Shown in pieces: positions 7,656 through 20,903 of a DNA stretch of 60,665 bases. The stretch is from an uncultured Bacteroidales bacterium. Its GTDB lineage: Bacteria > Bacteroidota > Bacteroidia > Bacteroidales > Paludibacteraceae. The notes beneath the pieces were generated by a model. It was given only the letters and a program-made list of their open reading frames with translations, was not told the DNA's origin and made no database searches. The stretch covers positions 1 to 60,665 of the forward strand of contig CALUNA010000017.1 of assembly GCA_944321895.1 (NCBI GenBank), written 5' to 3'. Both the position numbers and the translations under genes were made by a program. The number at the start of each line of letters is the position of its first letter. The first letter of the stretch is position 1.

Positions 7656-8666
7656 TTAGTGCAGGATTCTATAGACAAGCTCTTTCAGCAAGTCAAGCGT
7701 CGGCACGACAACACCCCCGAACCCTTTGGAGCGGGCATCCGCATCACGGATCAGCGCGATAATATCCATCGTTTTCCAGGCACTGAAACGCCGCGCCGCC
7801 AACTGGTAATCCTTGACAAAATAAGGATTTATTTTCAACTGGGAAGCCACGGCCGCTGGGCTTTTGTCCGCTAAATAGTGGTAAATCATCAGGTTCGAGA
7901 AGAAATTGAACAACTGCCCCAGCACAAGCACGACAGGATTCTGTTTGGGATTGTCGGCAAAATAGTTGATAATGCGGTTGGCCTTCAGCACGTCGCCTTT
8001 AATCAGCGCGTTTTGCAGCTCGAACACGTTAAATTCCTTGCTGATTCCGACATGCTGCTCCACCAGTTCGGGTGTAATGGTCCTGTTGCCCGCAGGCATG
8101 CCCAGCATCAGCTTGTCCAGCTCATGCGCAATGCGGCTCAGGTCCGCCCCCAACGATTCAGCCAGCAACACCACGGCCGATTGTGTAGCCGAAACCTTGC
8201 GCTCCGACAAATAGCTTTCTATCCAGCTGCCCACCTGGTTGTCGCGCAACTTCTTCGACTCGAACACGACCGCTTTGGACAGCAGTTCCTTCACGCCTTT
8301 TTTCCGGCTGTCCGGCTTGCCGTATTTATAACAGAACACCAGCAAGGTGGTTGAAGCCGGTTGCTGCATGTAGTAATACATGTTTTCCCAATCCTTGATG
8401 TTCTGCGCTTCCTTCACAATCAAGACCTGCGGCCCGCCCATCATCGGGAAACGCTTGGCTACGTTTATGACCGTGTTAATGTCCGTGTCTTTGCCATATA
8501 GCACTGTCTGGTCAAACTCGCGCGCCGCCTCATCAAGCACCTGATACTGAATAAAATCAGAAATCCGGTCTATGTAATATGGTTCCTCCCCCATCAGAAA
8601 ATAGACAGGTGCATAGGCTTTCCGACGCAAATCAGCCATTAAAGTTTTAAATTCGGCAACGGGCAT
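7656..8666 (-). CDS. holA: DNA polymerase III subunit delta
   Basis: A 336-residue clamp-loader subunit that opens the beta sliding clamp. The N-terminus YAPVYFLMGEEPYYIDRISD is typical: a degenerate ATPase start where other AAA+ proteins have a P-loop. The LLVFCYKYGKPDSRKKGVKEL block and the C-terminal helical collar domain (FNVFELQNALIKGDVLKANRIINYFADNPK) fit the family. It is convergent with ruvX-def. The upstream region shares about 117 bp with the divergent nuclease gene at 8784. Confidence 0.92.
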   Translation of the reverse strand: MPVAEFKTLMADLRRKAYAPVYFLMGEEPYYIDRISDFIQYQVLDEAAREFDQTVLYGKDTDINTVINVAKRFPMMGGPQVLIVKEAQNIKDWENMYYYMQQPASTTLLVFCYKYGKPDSRKKGVKELLSKAVVFESKKLRDNQVGSWIESYLSERKVSATQSAVVLLAESLGADLSRIAHELDKLMLGMPAGNRTITPELVEQHVGISKEFNVFELQNALIKGDVLKANRIINYFADNPKQNPVVLVLGQLFNFFSNLMIYHYLADKSPAAVASQLKINPYFVKDYQLAARRFSAWKTMDIIALIRDADARSKGFGGVVVPTLDLLKELVYRILH

Positions 8667-8725
8667 AAACGCAATAATTTAGATAATCAGCGGGCACAAA
8701 GATACGAATTTTCCGACGACCTACC

Positions 8726-8757
8726 TTGCGCCCGTTGCGCAAAAATTATTACCTTTG
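8726..8757 (+). promoter_or_regulatory. Promoter of the nuclease-ligA operon
   Basis: TTG at 8726-8728, 21 bp, then TACCTTTG at 8750-8757, 26 bp before the start codon. Confidence 0.75.
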
Positions 8758-8783
8758 CATGGTCGAATCAGAATCACACATAC

Positions 8784-12471
<3,688 letters not shown>

Positions 12472-12484
12472 ATGACACAACACA

Positions 12485-13027
12485 ATGAAAAAAACACTCA
12501 AATACCGCATACTTGCATGGCGTTGCAAACGACAGAACCGTACAAGGAAATATATTGACTATGAGCACGCGCAAAAGATACTGCTTTTGTATGAAAGCAC
12601 GAATGACAAGCAAGACGAGTCAATACGGCAAATCGCAAACGATTTGAATGCGGATGGCAAACAAACCACCGTATGCCGTTACACTGCTGCAGGGCAGACG
12701 GCAACGAAACCGGACGGCATCTGGCTATGCAAGAAAGACCTTGGCGTGACAGGAAAACCGTCCCGGGTCCTGAAATCAATTGCACAACAGCAGTTCGACA
12801 TCGTGATTGACCTGACAGTGTCGCCGTGCCTGCCGTTGCTTTACATCCTGCTGTACGCAAATGCATCATGCAAGGCAGGACTGCAACACACAGATATTCC
12901 CTTGCTTGATTTTATCATCTCATACCCCAAAGAAAAGCACAAGACAGCATCACAATCACAAACAGACATGAACAATTTGTTCAGGCATATCCTTTTTTAC
13001 CTGAAAAACATTCGGTCAAATGATTAG
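12485..13027 (+). CDS. Conserved hypothetical protein (possibly DUF6913)
   Basis: A 180-residue protein 13 bp downstream of ligA, presumably on the same transcript. The basic N-terminus (KYRILAWRCKRQNRTRKYIDYEHAQKILLLYE) followed by an alpha/beta region (FDIVIDLTVSPCLPLLYILLYANASCKAGLQ) resembles small uncharacterised Bacteroidota proteins found next to ligA or dapA, which I believe carry DUF6913; that label is from memory. No catalytic motif is visible. The stop lies just before a promoter-like TAATTTTG that serves dapA. Confidence 0.75.
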   Translation: MKKTLKYRILAWRCKRQNRTRKYIDYEHAQKILLLYESTNDKQDESIRQIANDLNADGKQTTVCRYTAAGQTATKPDGIWLCKKDLGVTGKPSRVLKSIAQQQFDIVIDLTVSPCLPLLYILLYANASCKAGLQHTDIPLLDFIISYPKEKHKTASQSQTDMNNLFRHILFYLKNIRSND

Positions 13028-13034
13028 ATTTTTG

Positions 13035-13042
13035 TAATTTTG
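13035..13042 (+). promoter_or_regulatory. -7 element upstream of dapA
   Basis: TAATTTTG fits the Bacteroidota -7 consensus; about 75 nt of leader precede the chosen dapA start at 13118. Confidence 0.55.
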
Positions 13043-13117
13043 CCGCCGATACCGGCCGGCAGGCAACGAAACGGCATTTCCTGAAGGAAACGGTTGAACA
13101 GAATTAAAAATAAACAT

Positions 13118-14008
13118 ATGCAGCAGAAACTGACAGGTATGGGCGTAGCCCTGATTACTCCATTCAAACAAGACGAAACCATTGATTTTGATGCTTTAGG
13201 AAAACTTATTGAATACCAAATCAGGAACGGAGCCGACTATCTTGTTGTTCTTGGAACAACTGCCGAGACCCCTACCCTTGCGGAAGATGAAAAACAGGAA
13301 ATCATGCATTTTGTCGTACGCAAGGCCGCCGGCCGACTTCCGTTGGTTGTCGGCATAGGAGGCAACAACACACGGACTGTCGTAGAACACATACGCACAG
13401 ACAACCTTGATGGTTTCGATGCCATCCTGTCTGCCTGCCCCTATTACAACAAGCCATCGCAGGATGGTCTTTATGCACATTTCAAAGCCATTGCGCAAGC
13501 CTCGGAAAAACCCGTCATTCTATACAATGTACCGGGAAGAACCGGTGTAAACATGACAGCAGAAACGACACTCAGACTGGCAAATGACTTCCGTAACATT
13601 GTAGCCATCAAGGAAGCCTCAGGAAATTTTTCGCAAATAGACGACATTATCAAAAACAAGCCACAGCATTTTGCCGTCATTTCCGGTGATGACGGTATCA
13701 CATTCCCGCTCATTACACTCGGTGCGGTGGGCGTTATTTCCGTCATAGGGAATGCTTTCCCGAAAGAATTCAGCCGTATGGTCCGCCTTGCGCTGGAAGG
13801 TGACTACGCAAGTGCCAGAAACATACATCATCATTTTACGGAACTGATAAAACTGCTGTTCGTAGAGGGCAATCCCGCCGGAGTGAAAAGCATGCTCTCC
13901 GCCATGGGATTCTGCGAAAACAAACTGCGCCTGCCGCTTGTCCCTACCACAATTACTACCTACGAGAAAATAAGACAGGTGCTGAACCAGCTCAACATTA
14001 CCGCCTGA
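13118..14008 (+). CDS. dapA: 4-hydroxy-tetrahydrodipicolinate synthase
   Basis: A 296-residue TIM-barrel enzyme that condenses pyruvate with aspartate semialdehyde in lysine and diaminopimelate biosynthesis. The start at 13118 (MQQKLTGMGVALITPF) matches the family; an in-frame ATG at 13094 would add eight residues with no family match. Schiff-base lysine K165 in NIVAIKEASGN and Y136 in LYNVPGRTG are present. The GTTAETPTL loop replaces the common GTTGES(A/P)TL, a conservative change. Own promoter at 13035-13042. Confidence 0.96.
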   Translation: MQQKLTGMGVALITPFKQDETIDFDALGKLIEYQIRNGADYLVVLGTTAETPTLAEDEKQEIMHFVVRKAAGRLPLVVGIGGNNTRTVVEHIRTDNLDGFDAILSACPYYNKPSQDGLYAHFKAIAQASEKPVILYNVPGRTGVNMTAETTLRLANDFRNIVAIKEASGNFSQIDDIIKNKPQHFAVISGDDGITFPLITLGAVGVISVIGNAFPKEFSRMVRLALEGDYASARNIHHHFTELIKLLFVEGNPAGVKSMLSAMGFCENKLRLPLVPTTITTYEKIRQVLNQLNITA

Positions 14009-14031
14009 AAAAATCGCGCATGACAAAAATG

Positions 14032-14664
14032 TCATTCCGGATGTATGGCCTTATGGTAGAAAAAACTCCGTTGGATTCGGGAAATATCGTACGCATCCAT
14101 TTGTTTGGTGGCCAAATCGCAAACATACAACCGCTGAATCCGGGAAAGAAATAGTTTTGCATACCTGATGTCATTGTTTTGCTGCAATGCTATTACGTAA
14201 TCCATGGTCAAGGCCGCCTCGTTCGGCGTCAGGTCTTCCTTGGAAAAGACATACAGCCCGAACTCATTGAAATGTCCGTAAAACCCCTCGGCAACCTTGC
14301 GTACCTTTATTTCCAGAATACGCTTCAGCGGCAAAGCAAGAAACCAGTAATCATACTCGGCCTCTCCCACCAGATCGTATTCCTGCAAACCATAAGCATA
14401 TCCGTAACGCTTTATTTCCTTAAGCGTCTTGTCCGGTAAATGGAATATGTTACGTCCGGCCATTTCATTAATCAATGATTTTGCCACATCTTTGTTTTCT
14501 TCCATTGCACGGGTCACCTCTATTCCCATACCCGCATCCTTGTCCTGCAAGTCCGGACGGTCGGCATTCCGCAAGCCGGCATAACGTTCACCCAGAACAT
14601 GCTGCAAAGTAATCTGGGCATAACGTTCAAAGAAACGTGTATCAAATTTAGAGTTCATATCCAA
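14032..14664 (-). CDS. Hypothetical protein, possible nuclease-like N-terminus
   Basis: A 210-residue cytoplasmic protein I do not recognise. Near the N-terminus, NADRPDLQDKDAGMGIEVTRAME has the spacing of a PD-(D/E)xK active site (PD...GIEVT), although threonine stands where lysine is expected, so catalysis is uncertain. The rest is predicted helical. A second start two codons in (14658) is possible. It converges on dapA with a 23-bp gap and is divergent from the HAD gene at 14814. Confidence 0.7.
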   Translation of the reverse strand: MDMNSKFDTRFFERYAQITLQHVLGERYAGLRNADRPDLQDKDAGMGIEVTRAMEENKDVAKSLINEMAGRNIFHLPDKTLKEIKRYGYAYGLQEYDLVGEAEYDYWFLALPLKRILEIKVRKVAEGFYGHFNEFGLYVFSKEDLTPNEAALTMDYVIALQQNNDIRYAKLFLSRIQRLYVCDLATKQMDAYDISRIQRSFFYHKAIHPE

Positions 14665-14813
14665 TCAAACTCGCCATGGCAACCACCAAAAAACAAATAA
14701 CGGAAACAAAGATATGCATAAAATCCATGTCTTCCAAATGAATATACACCGGCAATTTTCATATTAGACAATAAATGCCGACCTTTGCCGAACAAATTCA
14801 AGACAAGAGTGGC

Positions 14814-15593
14814 ATGATAAAAGCATTATTTTTCGACATAGACGGCACATTGGTCAGTTTCAAGACTCACAAGATCCCGCAATCAACCATCGATGCCATT
14901 GGCATGGCAAAAAACAAAGGTATAAAAATCTACATCTCTACGGGCCGTCCATATTCGCTGATTGACAACATAGAAGAAATAAAGCCCTTTGTTGACGGAT
15001 ACATCACCACAAACGGAGCCTATTGCTTCATCGGCGAACAAGTCATTTCATGTAGTCCCATACCTGAAAAAGATGTCAGAAAAGTGCTCGGATTTGCCGA
15101 TGAAATGGACTTTTCCACAATGATAGTAGGTGAAAAAGACCTGATAACGTACCGGTGCAACGATGCAGCCAGACACATTTTCCAGGAAATTCTAAATGTC
15201 AGCAACATAGACACGGGGATTCCGGTGGAGAGCATGCTGAAACAGCCTGTCCTGCAACTCACTCCCGTAATATCTGAAAACACGGAACAGCAGATCATGC
15301 CGTTGTTACAAGGTTGCACATGTAGCCGCTGGTGTCCCGACTTTGCCGATATCACGGCCCGAAACGCAAACAAGGGAAACGGTCTGCTGGCCGTCATCAG
15401 CCACGAACACATCCAGGCAGCAGAAACCATGGCTTTCGGTGATGGAGGGAACGACATACCTATCATACAAACTGCCGGCATAGGCATCGCCATGGGAAAT
15501 GCAAACGAAAGGCTGAAATCTGTTGCCGACTACGTCACAACATCCGTTGATGAAGATGGCATTTTTCAGGCCCTGAAACATTGGATATTCTGA
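14814..15593 (+). CDS. HAD-superfamily (Cof-type) phosphatase
   Basis: A 259-residue HAD hydrolase of class IIB with motif I FDIDGT (D8, D10), motif II ISTGRP, motif III lysine in NANKGNGL and motif IV FGDGGNDIPI. The Cof cap lies between motifs II and III. Such proteins dephosphorylate sugar phosphates, FMN or other small phosphoesters; the substrate cannot be deduced. The ATG at 14814 starts directly at MIKALFFDIDG; a longer frame from 14775 would run through promoter-like ACCTTTG sequence. Confidence 0.87.
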   Translation: MIKALFFDIDGTLVSFKTHKIPQSTIDAIGMAKNKGIKIYISTGRPYSLIDNIEEIKPFVDGYITTNGAYCFIGEQVISCSPIPEKDVRKVLGFADEMDFSTMIVGEKDLITYRCNDAARHIFQEILNVSNIDTGIPVESMLKQPVLQLTPVISENTEQQIMPLLQGCTCSRWCPDFADITARNANKGNGLLAVISHEHIQAAETMAFGDGGNDIPIIQTAGIGIAMGNANERLKSVADYVTTSVDEDGIFQALKHWIF

Positions 15594-15709
15594 CAACTGT
15601 CCAGGCATCCAGCCCCAAACCATTCACAGATAAGCAAGATGCGCATCATTGTAACAGTCAGCCTGATTGTTCCACATGTCGAAAAAAACACGAGTTTCGT
15701 CTAAAAAAA

Positions 15710-15740
15710 TTGAACAAAACATACCCGTACAGTAGTTTTG
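15710..15740 (+). promoter_or_regulatory. Promoter of the tripartite efflux operon
   Basis: TTG at 15710-15712, 20 bp, then TAGTTTTG at 15733-15740: a near-consensus Bacteroidota promoter 28 bp before the first gene. Confidence 0.75.
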
Positions 15741-15768
15741 CGGCCAAAATCATAACCGCAAAACAGAA

Positions 15769-17085
15769 ATGAAGACAAGACTCTGGATTTTCACGACGCT
15801 CATCCTTGGCATAAATTCATACGCTACCCTTCTTGCCCAGGAACAGCCTGCTGTCTGGGATTTGGGTTCATGTATCGAATATGCACTCGGAAACAATATT
15901 GATATCCGGAAGAGCAAGTTGTCACTACAGGAGGCTGAGGCATCGACCAAACAGGCAAAAGCCCAATTGTATCCGAATCTGTCCGGAAGCATAGGCCAGG
16001 AATTCGGGAACAATGCGTTTGTACAAGGCAGTAGCATATATAGCGGAAGCTACAGCCTGAACGCATCCATGACCCTCTACAGCGGAGGAATTAACCTGAA
16101 AAACATACGCCAGCAGAAATTATATGAAGAAGCCGGCAGCAACAGTGTCAAAGCAGCCGAATTGGACATACGCATGTCCCTGCTGCAAATATACATGCAG
16201 ATATTATATGCCGATGAGGCCGTAAATATCAATAAAAATACGCTTGAAACTTCTGAATATCAGGTAGAAAGAGGGAGCGAGCTACTCAAAGCCGGCAGCA
16301 TCTCCCAATCGGACTTTGCCCAACTGGAATCGCAACTTGCATCCGACAAATACCAGCTCGTCGTGTCGGAAAACAACTTGCGCACCATGAAACTGCAACT
16401 GAAACAACTGCTGGAACTGAGCGGCTTTGATGAAATGGAAATATCCATTCCAGAGATAGATGAAGAACTTGTACTGAAGCCCATCGGCAGCCTGCCGGAA
16501 ATATATCAGACATCGCTTCAAACAATGCCAAGCATAAAAAACAGCCGTATTGACAGTCTGGTTGCCTCCATAGAGACATCCAAGGCCAAAGCCGGATACA
16601 TTCCCACCATCAAGCTCAATGCCGGCATAGGAAGCGGACACAGCACGGTCATAGAAGATTCCTTTGGACAACAAATGAAAGATGGTTTCAACGAAAACAT
16701 AGGTATCAGCATCAGCATTCCGATTTTGTCGAACAGGGAACACAAAACAGCAGTCGAAAAAGCACGCATCAACGAACAGACAGCCGCATTGAATATTATC
16801 GACACGCAAAAAAGCCTGCAAACGGAGCTGGAATCCGTCTACAACGATGCACTTGCCGCCCAAAGCCAATATCTTGCCGCCAAAGAACAGTTGCGTTCGC
16901 TTACAATCAGCTATAATCTGATACAACAACAATTTGACCTGGGCATGAAAAATACGCTGGAGCTGTTAACCGAGAAAAACAACTATCTGACAGCGCAGCA
17001 AAGCCTGATTCAGGCCAAATACATGAGTGTCATCAACTCGCAGTTGCTCAACCTGTATCAAGACAAAGCCCTGGAAATACAGTAA
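15769..17085 (+). CDS. TolC-family outer membrane efflux protein
   Basis: A 438-residue outer-membrane channel with an N-terminal signal peptide (first ~23 residues) and two OEP repeats rich in long amphipathic helices (SKLSLQEAEASTKQAKAQLYPNLSGSIGQ; QYLAAKEQLRSLTISYNLIQQQFDLGMKNTLELLTEKNNYLTAQQSL, split here by the gap between halves). NAFVQGSSIYSGSYSLNASMTLYSGG is the usual beta-barrel signature of the family. First gene of a four-gene operon with adaptor, ATPase and permease, so it should be the exit duct of a MacAB-like pump. Confidence 0.9.
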   Translation: MKTRLWIFTTLILGINSYATLLAQEQPAVWDLGSCIEYALGNNIDIRKSKLSLQEAEASTKQAKAQLYPNLSGSIGQEFGNNAFVQGSSIYSGSYSLNASMTLYSGGINLKNIRQQKLYEEAGSNSVKAAELDIRMSLLQIYMQILYADEAVNINKNTLETSEYQVERGSELLKAGSISQSDFAQLESQLASDKYQLVVSENNLRTMKLQLKQLLELSGFDEMEISIPEIDEELVLKPIGSLPEIYQTSLQTMPSIKNSRIDSLVASIETSKAKAGYIPTIKLNAGIGSGHSTVIEDSFGQQMKDGFNENIGISISIPILSNREHKTAVEKARINEQTAALNIIDTQKSLQTELESVYNDALAAQSQYLAAKEQLRSLTISYNLIQQQFDLGMKNTLELLTEKNNYLTAQQSLIQAKYMSVINSQLLNLYQDKALEIQ

Positions 17086-17121
17086 ACACAAAAACATCGC
17101 AGAAACAAACTATATCCCAAT

Positions 17122-18306
17122 ATGAAAAAGAAAATCATCATCAGTGTCATATCAATTGCAGTGATAGGCTGCGTAGTCTGGTTGCTGACCCGCTCAAAAA
17201 CATCCGAACAACTCAGCTATGAAACCTCTACCGTGGCCAAACGTGATATTTCAAATTCCGTAACAGCTACAGGCACCATTGAGCCGGTAACCGAAGTTGA
17301 AGTCGGCACCCAGGTCTCGGGTATTATTGACAAGATATACGTAGACTACAATTCCGTTGTCAAGAAAGGGCAACTGATTGCCGAAATGGATAAAGTCACT
17401 CTGGAAAGCGAACTGGCATCAGCAAAAGCGACCTACGAAGGCTGCAAGGCCGAATATGAATACCAGCAGAAAAATTACGTACGAAGCAAAAGCCTGCATG
17501 AAAAAGAATTGATCAGCGATACCGACTATGAACTGGCCGTCTACAATTATGAAATGGCCAAAAGTTCCTACCACAACAGCGAAGCCACGCTGGCCAAGGC
17601 AGAACGCAATCTTTCCTATGCAACCATCACCTCGCCCATTGATGGCGTTGTGATAGATCGCGCTGTCGAAGCCGGACAAACCGTTGCAGCGGGATTTGAA
17701 ACCCCTACTCTTTTCTACATTGCCGCCGACCTTTCACAAATGCAGGTTGTTGCCGATGTAGACGAAGCAGATATCGGCGGAGTGGAAGAAGGCCAGCGAT
17801 GCACATTCACCGTAGATGCATATCCAAACGATGTTTTTGAAGGGCGGGTCACCCAAATCCGTCTGGGCAGCAGCAACAGCACAAGCAGCTCCAGCAGCAC
17901 GACCAGCAGCGAAAGCGTCGTAACCTATGAAGTTGTCATATCGGCACAAAATCCGGACCTGAAACTCAAACCACGACTGACCGCCAACATCTTCATATAT
18001 ACGATAGACCGTCCCAACGTGTTGAGTGTACCGGCCAAAGCACTGCGTTTCACGCCGGAAATTCCGCTCATAAGCCCGGAAGACACGGTCAAGGACATTG
18101 ACAGCGAGCACAAGGTCTGGACGAAAGCCGGCCACGTATTCACTGCACATCCAGTGGAAATAGGTATCAGCAACGGCACATATACCGAAATAACCAGCGG
18201 TTTGGAAGAAGGCATGGAGATTATCTCTGAGGCCAGTTTCTCGGCCATGCCGGACAAGCTGTCCTCAGACAAGGAACGTAGCCCGTTCATGCCGGGCCCG
18301 CATTGA
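17122..18306 (+). CDS. Periplasmic adaptor (MacA/HlyD family)
   Basis: A 394-residue membrane-fusion protein that links the inner-membrane permease to TolC. One N-terminal membrane segment (residues ~4-23) is followed by a barrel-sandwich half (VGTQVSGIIDKIYVDYNSVVKKGQLIAEMD), a helical hairpin (~90-155) and the second lipoyl half (ATITSPIDGVVIDRAVEAGQTV), then beta-barrel domains. A serine-rich linker (GSSNSTSSSSSTTSSES, ~254-270) interrupts the beta barrel, as in MacA relatives. 36 bp after the TolC gene and 17 bp before the ATPase. Confidence 0.9.
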   Translation: MKKKIIISVISIAVIGCVVWLLTRSKTSEQLSYETSTVAKRDISNSVTATGTIEPVTEVEVGTQVSGIIDKIYVDYNSVVKKGQLIAEMDKVTLESELASAKATYEGCKAEYEYQQKNYVRSKSLHEKELISDTDYELAVYNYEMAKSSYHNSEATLAKAERNLSYATITSPIDGVVIDRAVEAGQTVAAGFETPTLFYIAADLSQMQVVADVDEADIGGVEEGQRCTFTVDAYPNDVFEGRVTQIRLGSSNSTSSSSSTTSSESVVTYEVVISAQNPDLKLKPRLTANIFIYTIDRPNVLSVPAKALRFTPEIPLISPEDTVKDIDSEHKVWTKAGHVFTAHPVEIGISNGTYTEITSGLEEGMEIISEASFSAMPDKLSSDKERSPFMPGPH

Positions 18307-18323
18307 AAATAAGAACCTGAATT

Positions 18324-19070
18324 ATGAGCAAGAACGTCATTGAACTCCACAATATCAAAAGGGACTTTCTGGTAGGCGATGAAACGGTCCATGCGTTAAG
18401 GGGAATCTCATTCTGTATAACCGAAGGAGAATTCGTAACCATCATGGGCACATCCGGTTCCGGAAAATCCACCCTGCTGAACACATTGGGCTGTCTGGAC
18501 ACCCCGACATCAGGCGAATATCTGCTGGATGGAATCTCCGTACGCAGCATGAGCAAACCGCAGCGGGCTGTTTTACGGAACCGCAAGATAGGTTTCGTTT
18601 TCCAGAATTACAACCTGTTGCCCAAAACCACAGCCATTGAAAATGTGGAGCTTCCGCTAATGTACAATCCGGAAGTCAGCGCAGCCGAACGCCGCAGAAG
18701 GTCCATAGAAGCACTTAAGGCAGTCGGACTGGGAGACCGTCTGGAGCACAAATCCAACCAAATGTCCGGTGGACAAATGCAACGGGTTGCCATAGCAAGA
18801 GCACTGGTCAATAATCCGGCCGTCATATTGGCCGATGAGGCTACAGGAAATCTGGACACAAGAACATCATTCGAAATTCTGGTACTGTTCCAGAAATTGC
18901 ATGCGGAAGGCCGAACAATCATTTTCGTGACCCATAATCCGGACATAGCCCAATACAGCAGCCGGAACATACGCCTGCGCGACGGCCATGTAGTAGAAGA
19001 CACGTATAACCAGAACATCATGTCGGCAAGCAAGACGCTTTCCGAACTGCCTAAAAATGATGATGACTGA
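18324..19070 (+). CDS. ABC transporter ATP-binding protein (MacB/LolD type)
   Basis: A 248-residue ATPase with Walker A GTSGSGKST (~47-55), Q-loop FVFQNYNLLPK, signature SGGQMQRVAIARAL and Walker B VILADEATGNLD, followed by the H-switch FVTHN. It belongs to the subfamily that powers mechanotransmission transporters. Separate from its permease here, as is usual in this phylum. A C-terminal extension of about 20 residues is not conserved. Confidence 0.93.
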   Translation: MSKNVIELHNIKRDFLVGDETVHALRGISFCITEGEFVTIMGTSGSGKSTLLNTLGCLDTPTSGEYLLDGISVRSMSKPQRAVLRNRKIGFVFQNYNLLPKTTAIENVELPLMYNPEVSAAERRRRSIEALKAVGLGDRLEHKSNQMSGGQMQRVAIARALVNNPAVILADEATGNLDTRTSFEILVLFQKLHAEGRTIIFVTHNPDIAQYSSRNIRLRDGHVVEDTYNQNIMSASKTLSELPKNDDD

Positions 19071-19097
19071 TTTTTCATTAGGACTATTATTACACAT

Positions 19098-20318
19098 ATG
19101 AACGGAACAAATTTGCTGAAAATAGCTTTACGGGCTCTGTCCAACAATAAAATGAGGGCTTTCCTGACCATGTTAGGCATCATTATCGGTGTTGCATCGG
19201 TCATAACCATGATTGCCATCGGACAAGGCTCCAAAAAGAGCATCCAAGAGCAAATCTCGGAAATGGGTTCAAATATTATCATGATACACCCGGGTGGTGA
19301 CCGCCGCGGAGGGGTCAGGCTCGATGCATCGGAAATGCAAACACTCAAGCTGGAGGATTACCAAGCCCTGCGTGAAGAATGCATATATCTCTCAGGGATA
19401 AGCCCGAATGTTTCTGCATCCGGACAGCTTATCAGCGGAAACAACAACTACCCGTCATCCATCAGCGGTGTCGGGCAGGATTATCTGTCCATCAGGCAAC
19501 TCAACATTGAAGATGGCGAAATGTTCACCGCCGCCGACATCCAATCTTCCGCCAAGGTATGCATCATCGGCAAAACGATTGTCGACAACCTGTTTCCCAA
19601 CGGAAAAGAACCCATCGGACAGGTAATACGTTTCAACCAGGTTCCCTTCCGGGTCATAGGTGTGCTGGAATCAAAAGGCTACAACTCCATGGGACAAGAT
19701 CAGGATGATATCGTGCTTGCACCCTACACGACTGTCATGAAGCGCCTGCTAGCCGTAACTTACCTGCAAGGTATCTTTGCATCCGCGCTGTCGGAAGACA
19801 TGACCGATTATGCAACCGCAGAAATCACGGAAATACTCAGGCGGCAACACAAACTGAAAGAAAGCGATGAGGATGATTTTGACATTAGAAGCCAACAGGA
19901 ACTGAGCAACATGCTGAATACAACCACGGATTTAATGACTACCCTGCTGGCCTGCATAGCCGGCATATCGTTGGTTGTCGGTGGAATCGGCATCATGAAC
20001 ATCATGTATGTTTCCGTTACGGAACGCACCAAGGAAATTGGTTTGCGCATGTCTGTTGGTGCACGTGGCATAGATATTCTGGCCCAGTTCCTGATTGAAG
20101 CCATCCTGATCAGCATTACGGGCGGACTTATAGGAGTCATTGTAGGATGCGGAGCCAGTTTTGCCGTAAAATGGATTGCACACTGGCCCATCTTCATCCA
20201 ACCCTGGAGCGTTGTCCTGTCGTTTGCCGTATGTACAATAACAGGAGTGTTTTTCGGATGGTATCCGGCCAAAAAGGCTGCTGATCTTGACCCGATAGAA
20301 GCATTAAGATATGAATAA
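19098..20318 (+). CDS. ABC transporter permease (MacB family)
   Basis: A 406-residue permease with one N-terminal transmembrane helix (MLGIIIGVASVITMIAIG), a large periplasmic MacB_PCD domain (~45-250) and three C-terminal helices of the FtsX-type core (~275-400), including MNIMYVSVTERTKEIGLRMSVGA and the ending DLDPIEALRYE. With the preceding three genes it forms a complete MacAB-TolC-like exporter; likely cargo are antibiotics, peptides or siderophores, which cannot be told from the sequence. Confidence 0.92.
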   Translation: MNGTNLLKIALRALSNNKMRAFLTMLGIIIGVASVITMIAIGQGSKKSIQEQISEMGSNIIMIHPGGDRRGGVRLDASEMQTLKLEDYQALREECIYLSGISPNVSASGQLISGNNNYPSSISGVGQDYLSIRQLNIEDGEMFTAADIQSSAKVCIIGKTIVDNLFPNGKEPIGQVIRFNQVPFRVIGVLESKGYNSMGQDQDDIVLAPYTTVMKRLLAVTYLQGIFASALSEDMTDYATAEITEILRRQHKLKESDEDDFDIRSQQELSNMLNTTTDLMTTLLACIAGISLVVGGIGIMNIMYVSVTERTKEIGLRMSVGARGIDILAQFLIEAILISITGGLIGVIVGCGASFAVKWIAHWPIFIQPWSVVLSFAVCTITGVFFGWYPAKKAADLDPIEALRYE

Positions 20319-20357
20319 ACAAAATAAAAACAGAAAAATGGTATAGAAAAGATGCAT

Positions 20358-20494
20358 CGGACATTGTTCGGGCTTACTAAAAACAGGACATACTCCCCAG
20401 CTTTCGATTACTTCTCTATCTTGTCTTTTTATCCCTGCCAAATCGAAAGCAATGTCTGATTCCAAGCCCGGACAATGTCCGTCTTCTTTTTTTG
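20358..20494 (+). terminator. Large nested hairpin closing the efflux operon
   Basis: CGGACATTGTTCGGGCTT (20358-20375) pairs with AAGCCCGGACAATGTCCG (20464-20481) over 18 bp with one G-T. Inside, CAG(G)ACAT pairs with ATGTCTG (20452-20458) and AGCTTTCGATT (20399-20409) with AATCGAAAGC (20441-20450). The right arm is followed by TCTTCTTTTTTTG, so the whole may act as a terminator, but a stem this long and nested could also be a small mobile palindromic element or a structured RNA. Confidence 0.5.
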
Positions 20495-20903
20495 CTCCGG
20501 TCAATTCCGGATAAAAGCAGACTCTATCCATCCGTCCGTCTGTTCTTTAACCGACCAATCCCTTCATGTCCCAAAGCCAGTCAGCAACAAATCAATCCTG
20601 ACTTCTCATCAGCAGCTTACGACAACCTGTCCTGTCTGTCAAATTCTTGTGAACAAATCCACCGGTCTGGAACCTATCAGGCGGAACAAGATAGCTGCCG
20701 AGGTTTCCGTTCCTCCGGCTGCCACTGATTTTTTCCGATATAGCATCAAATGCCGGAATTGCCGCATGAAACCCGAAAAGCAACTGCAGGAATCAGATGC
20801 CATGCCAGAATGCAAGCATTCACTGCGCATCAGCCGCAACCTTCGTCAAGCCACAAGTGTAACGCTGCTGCCCAAGCTGACCGGTTTTACCCGCTGCAAA
20901 CTA

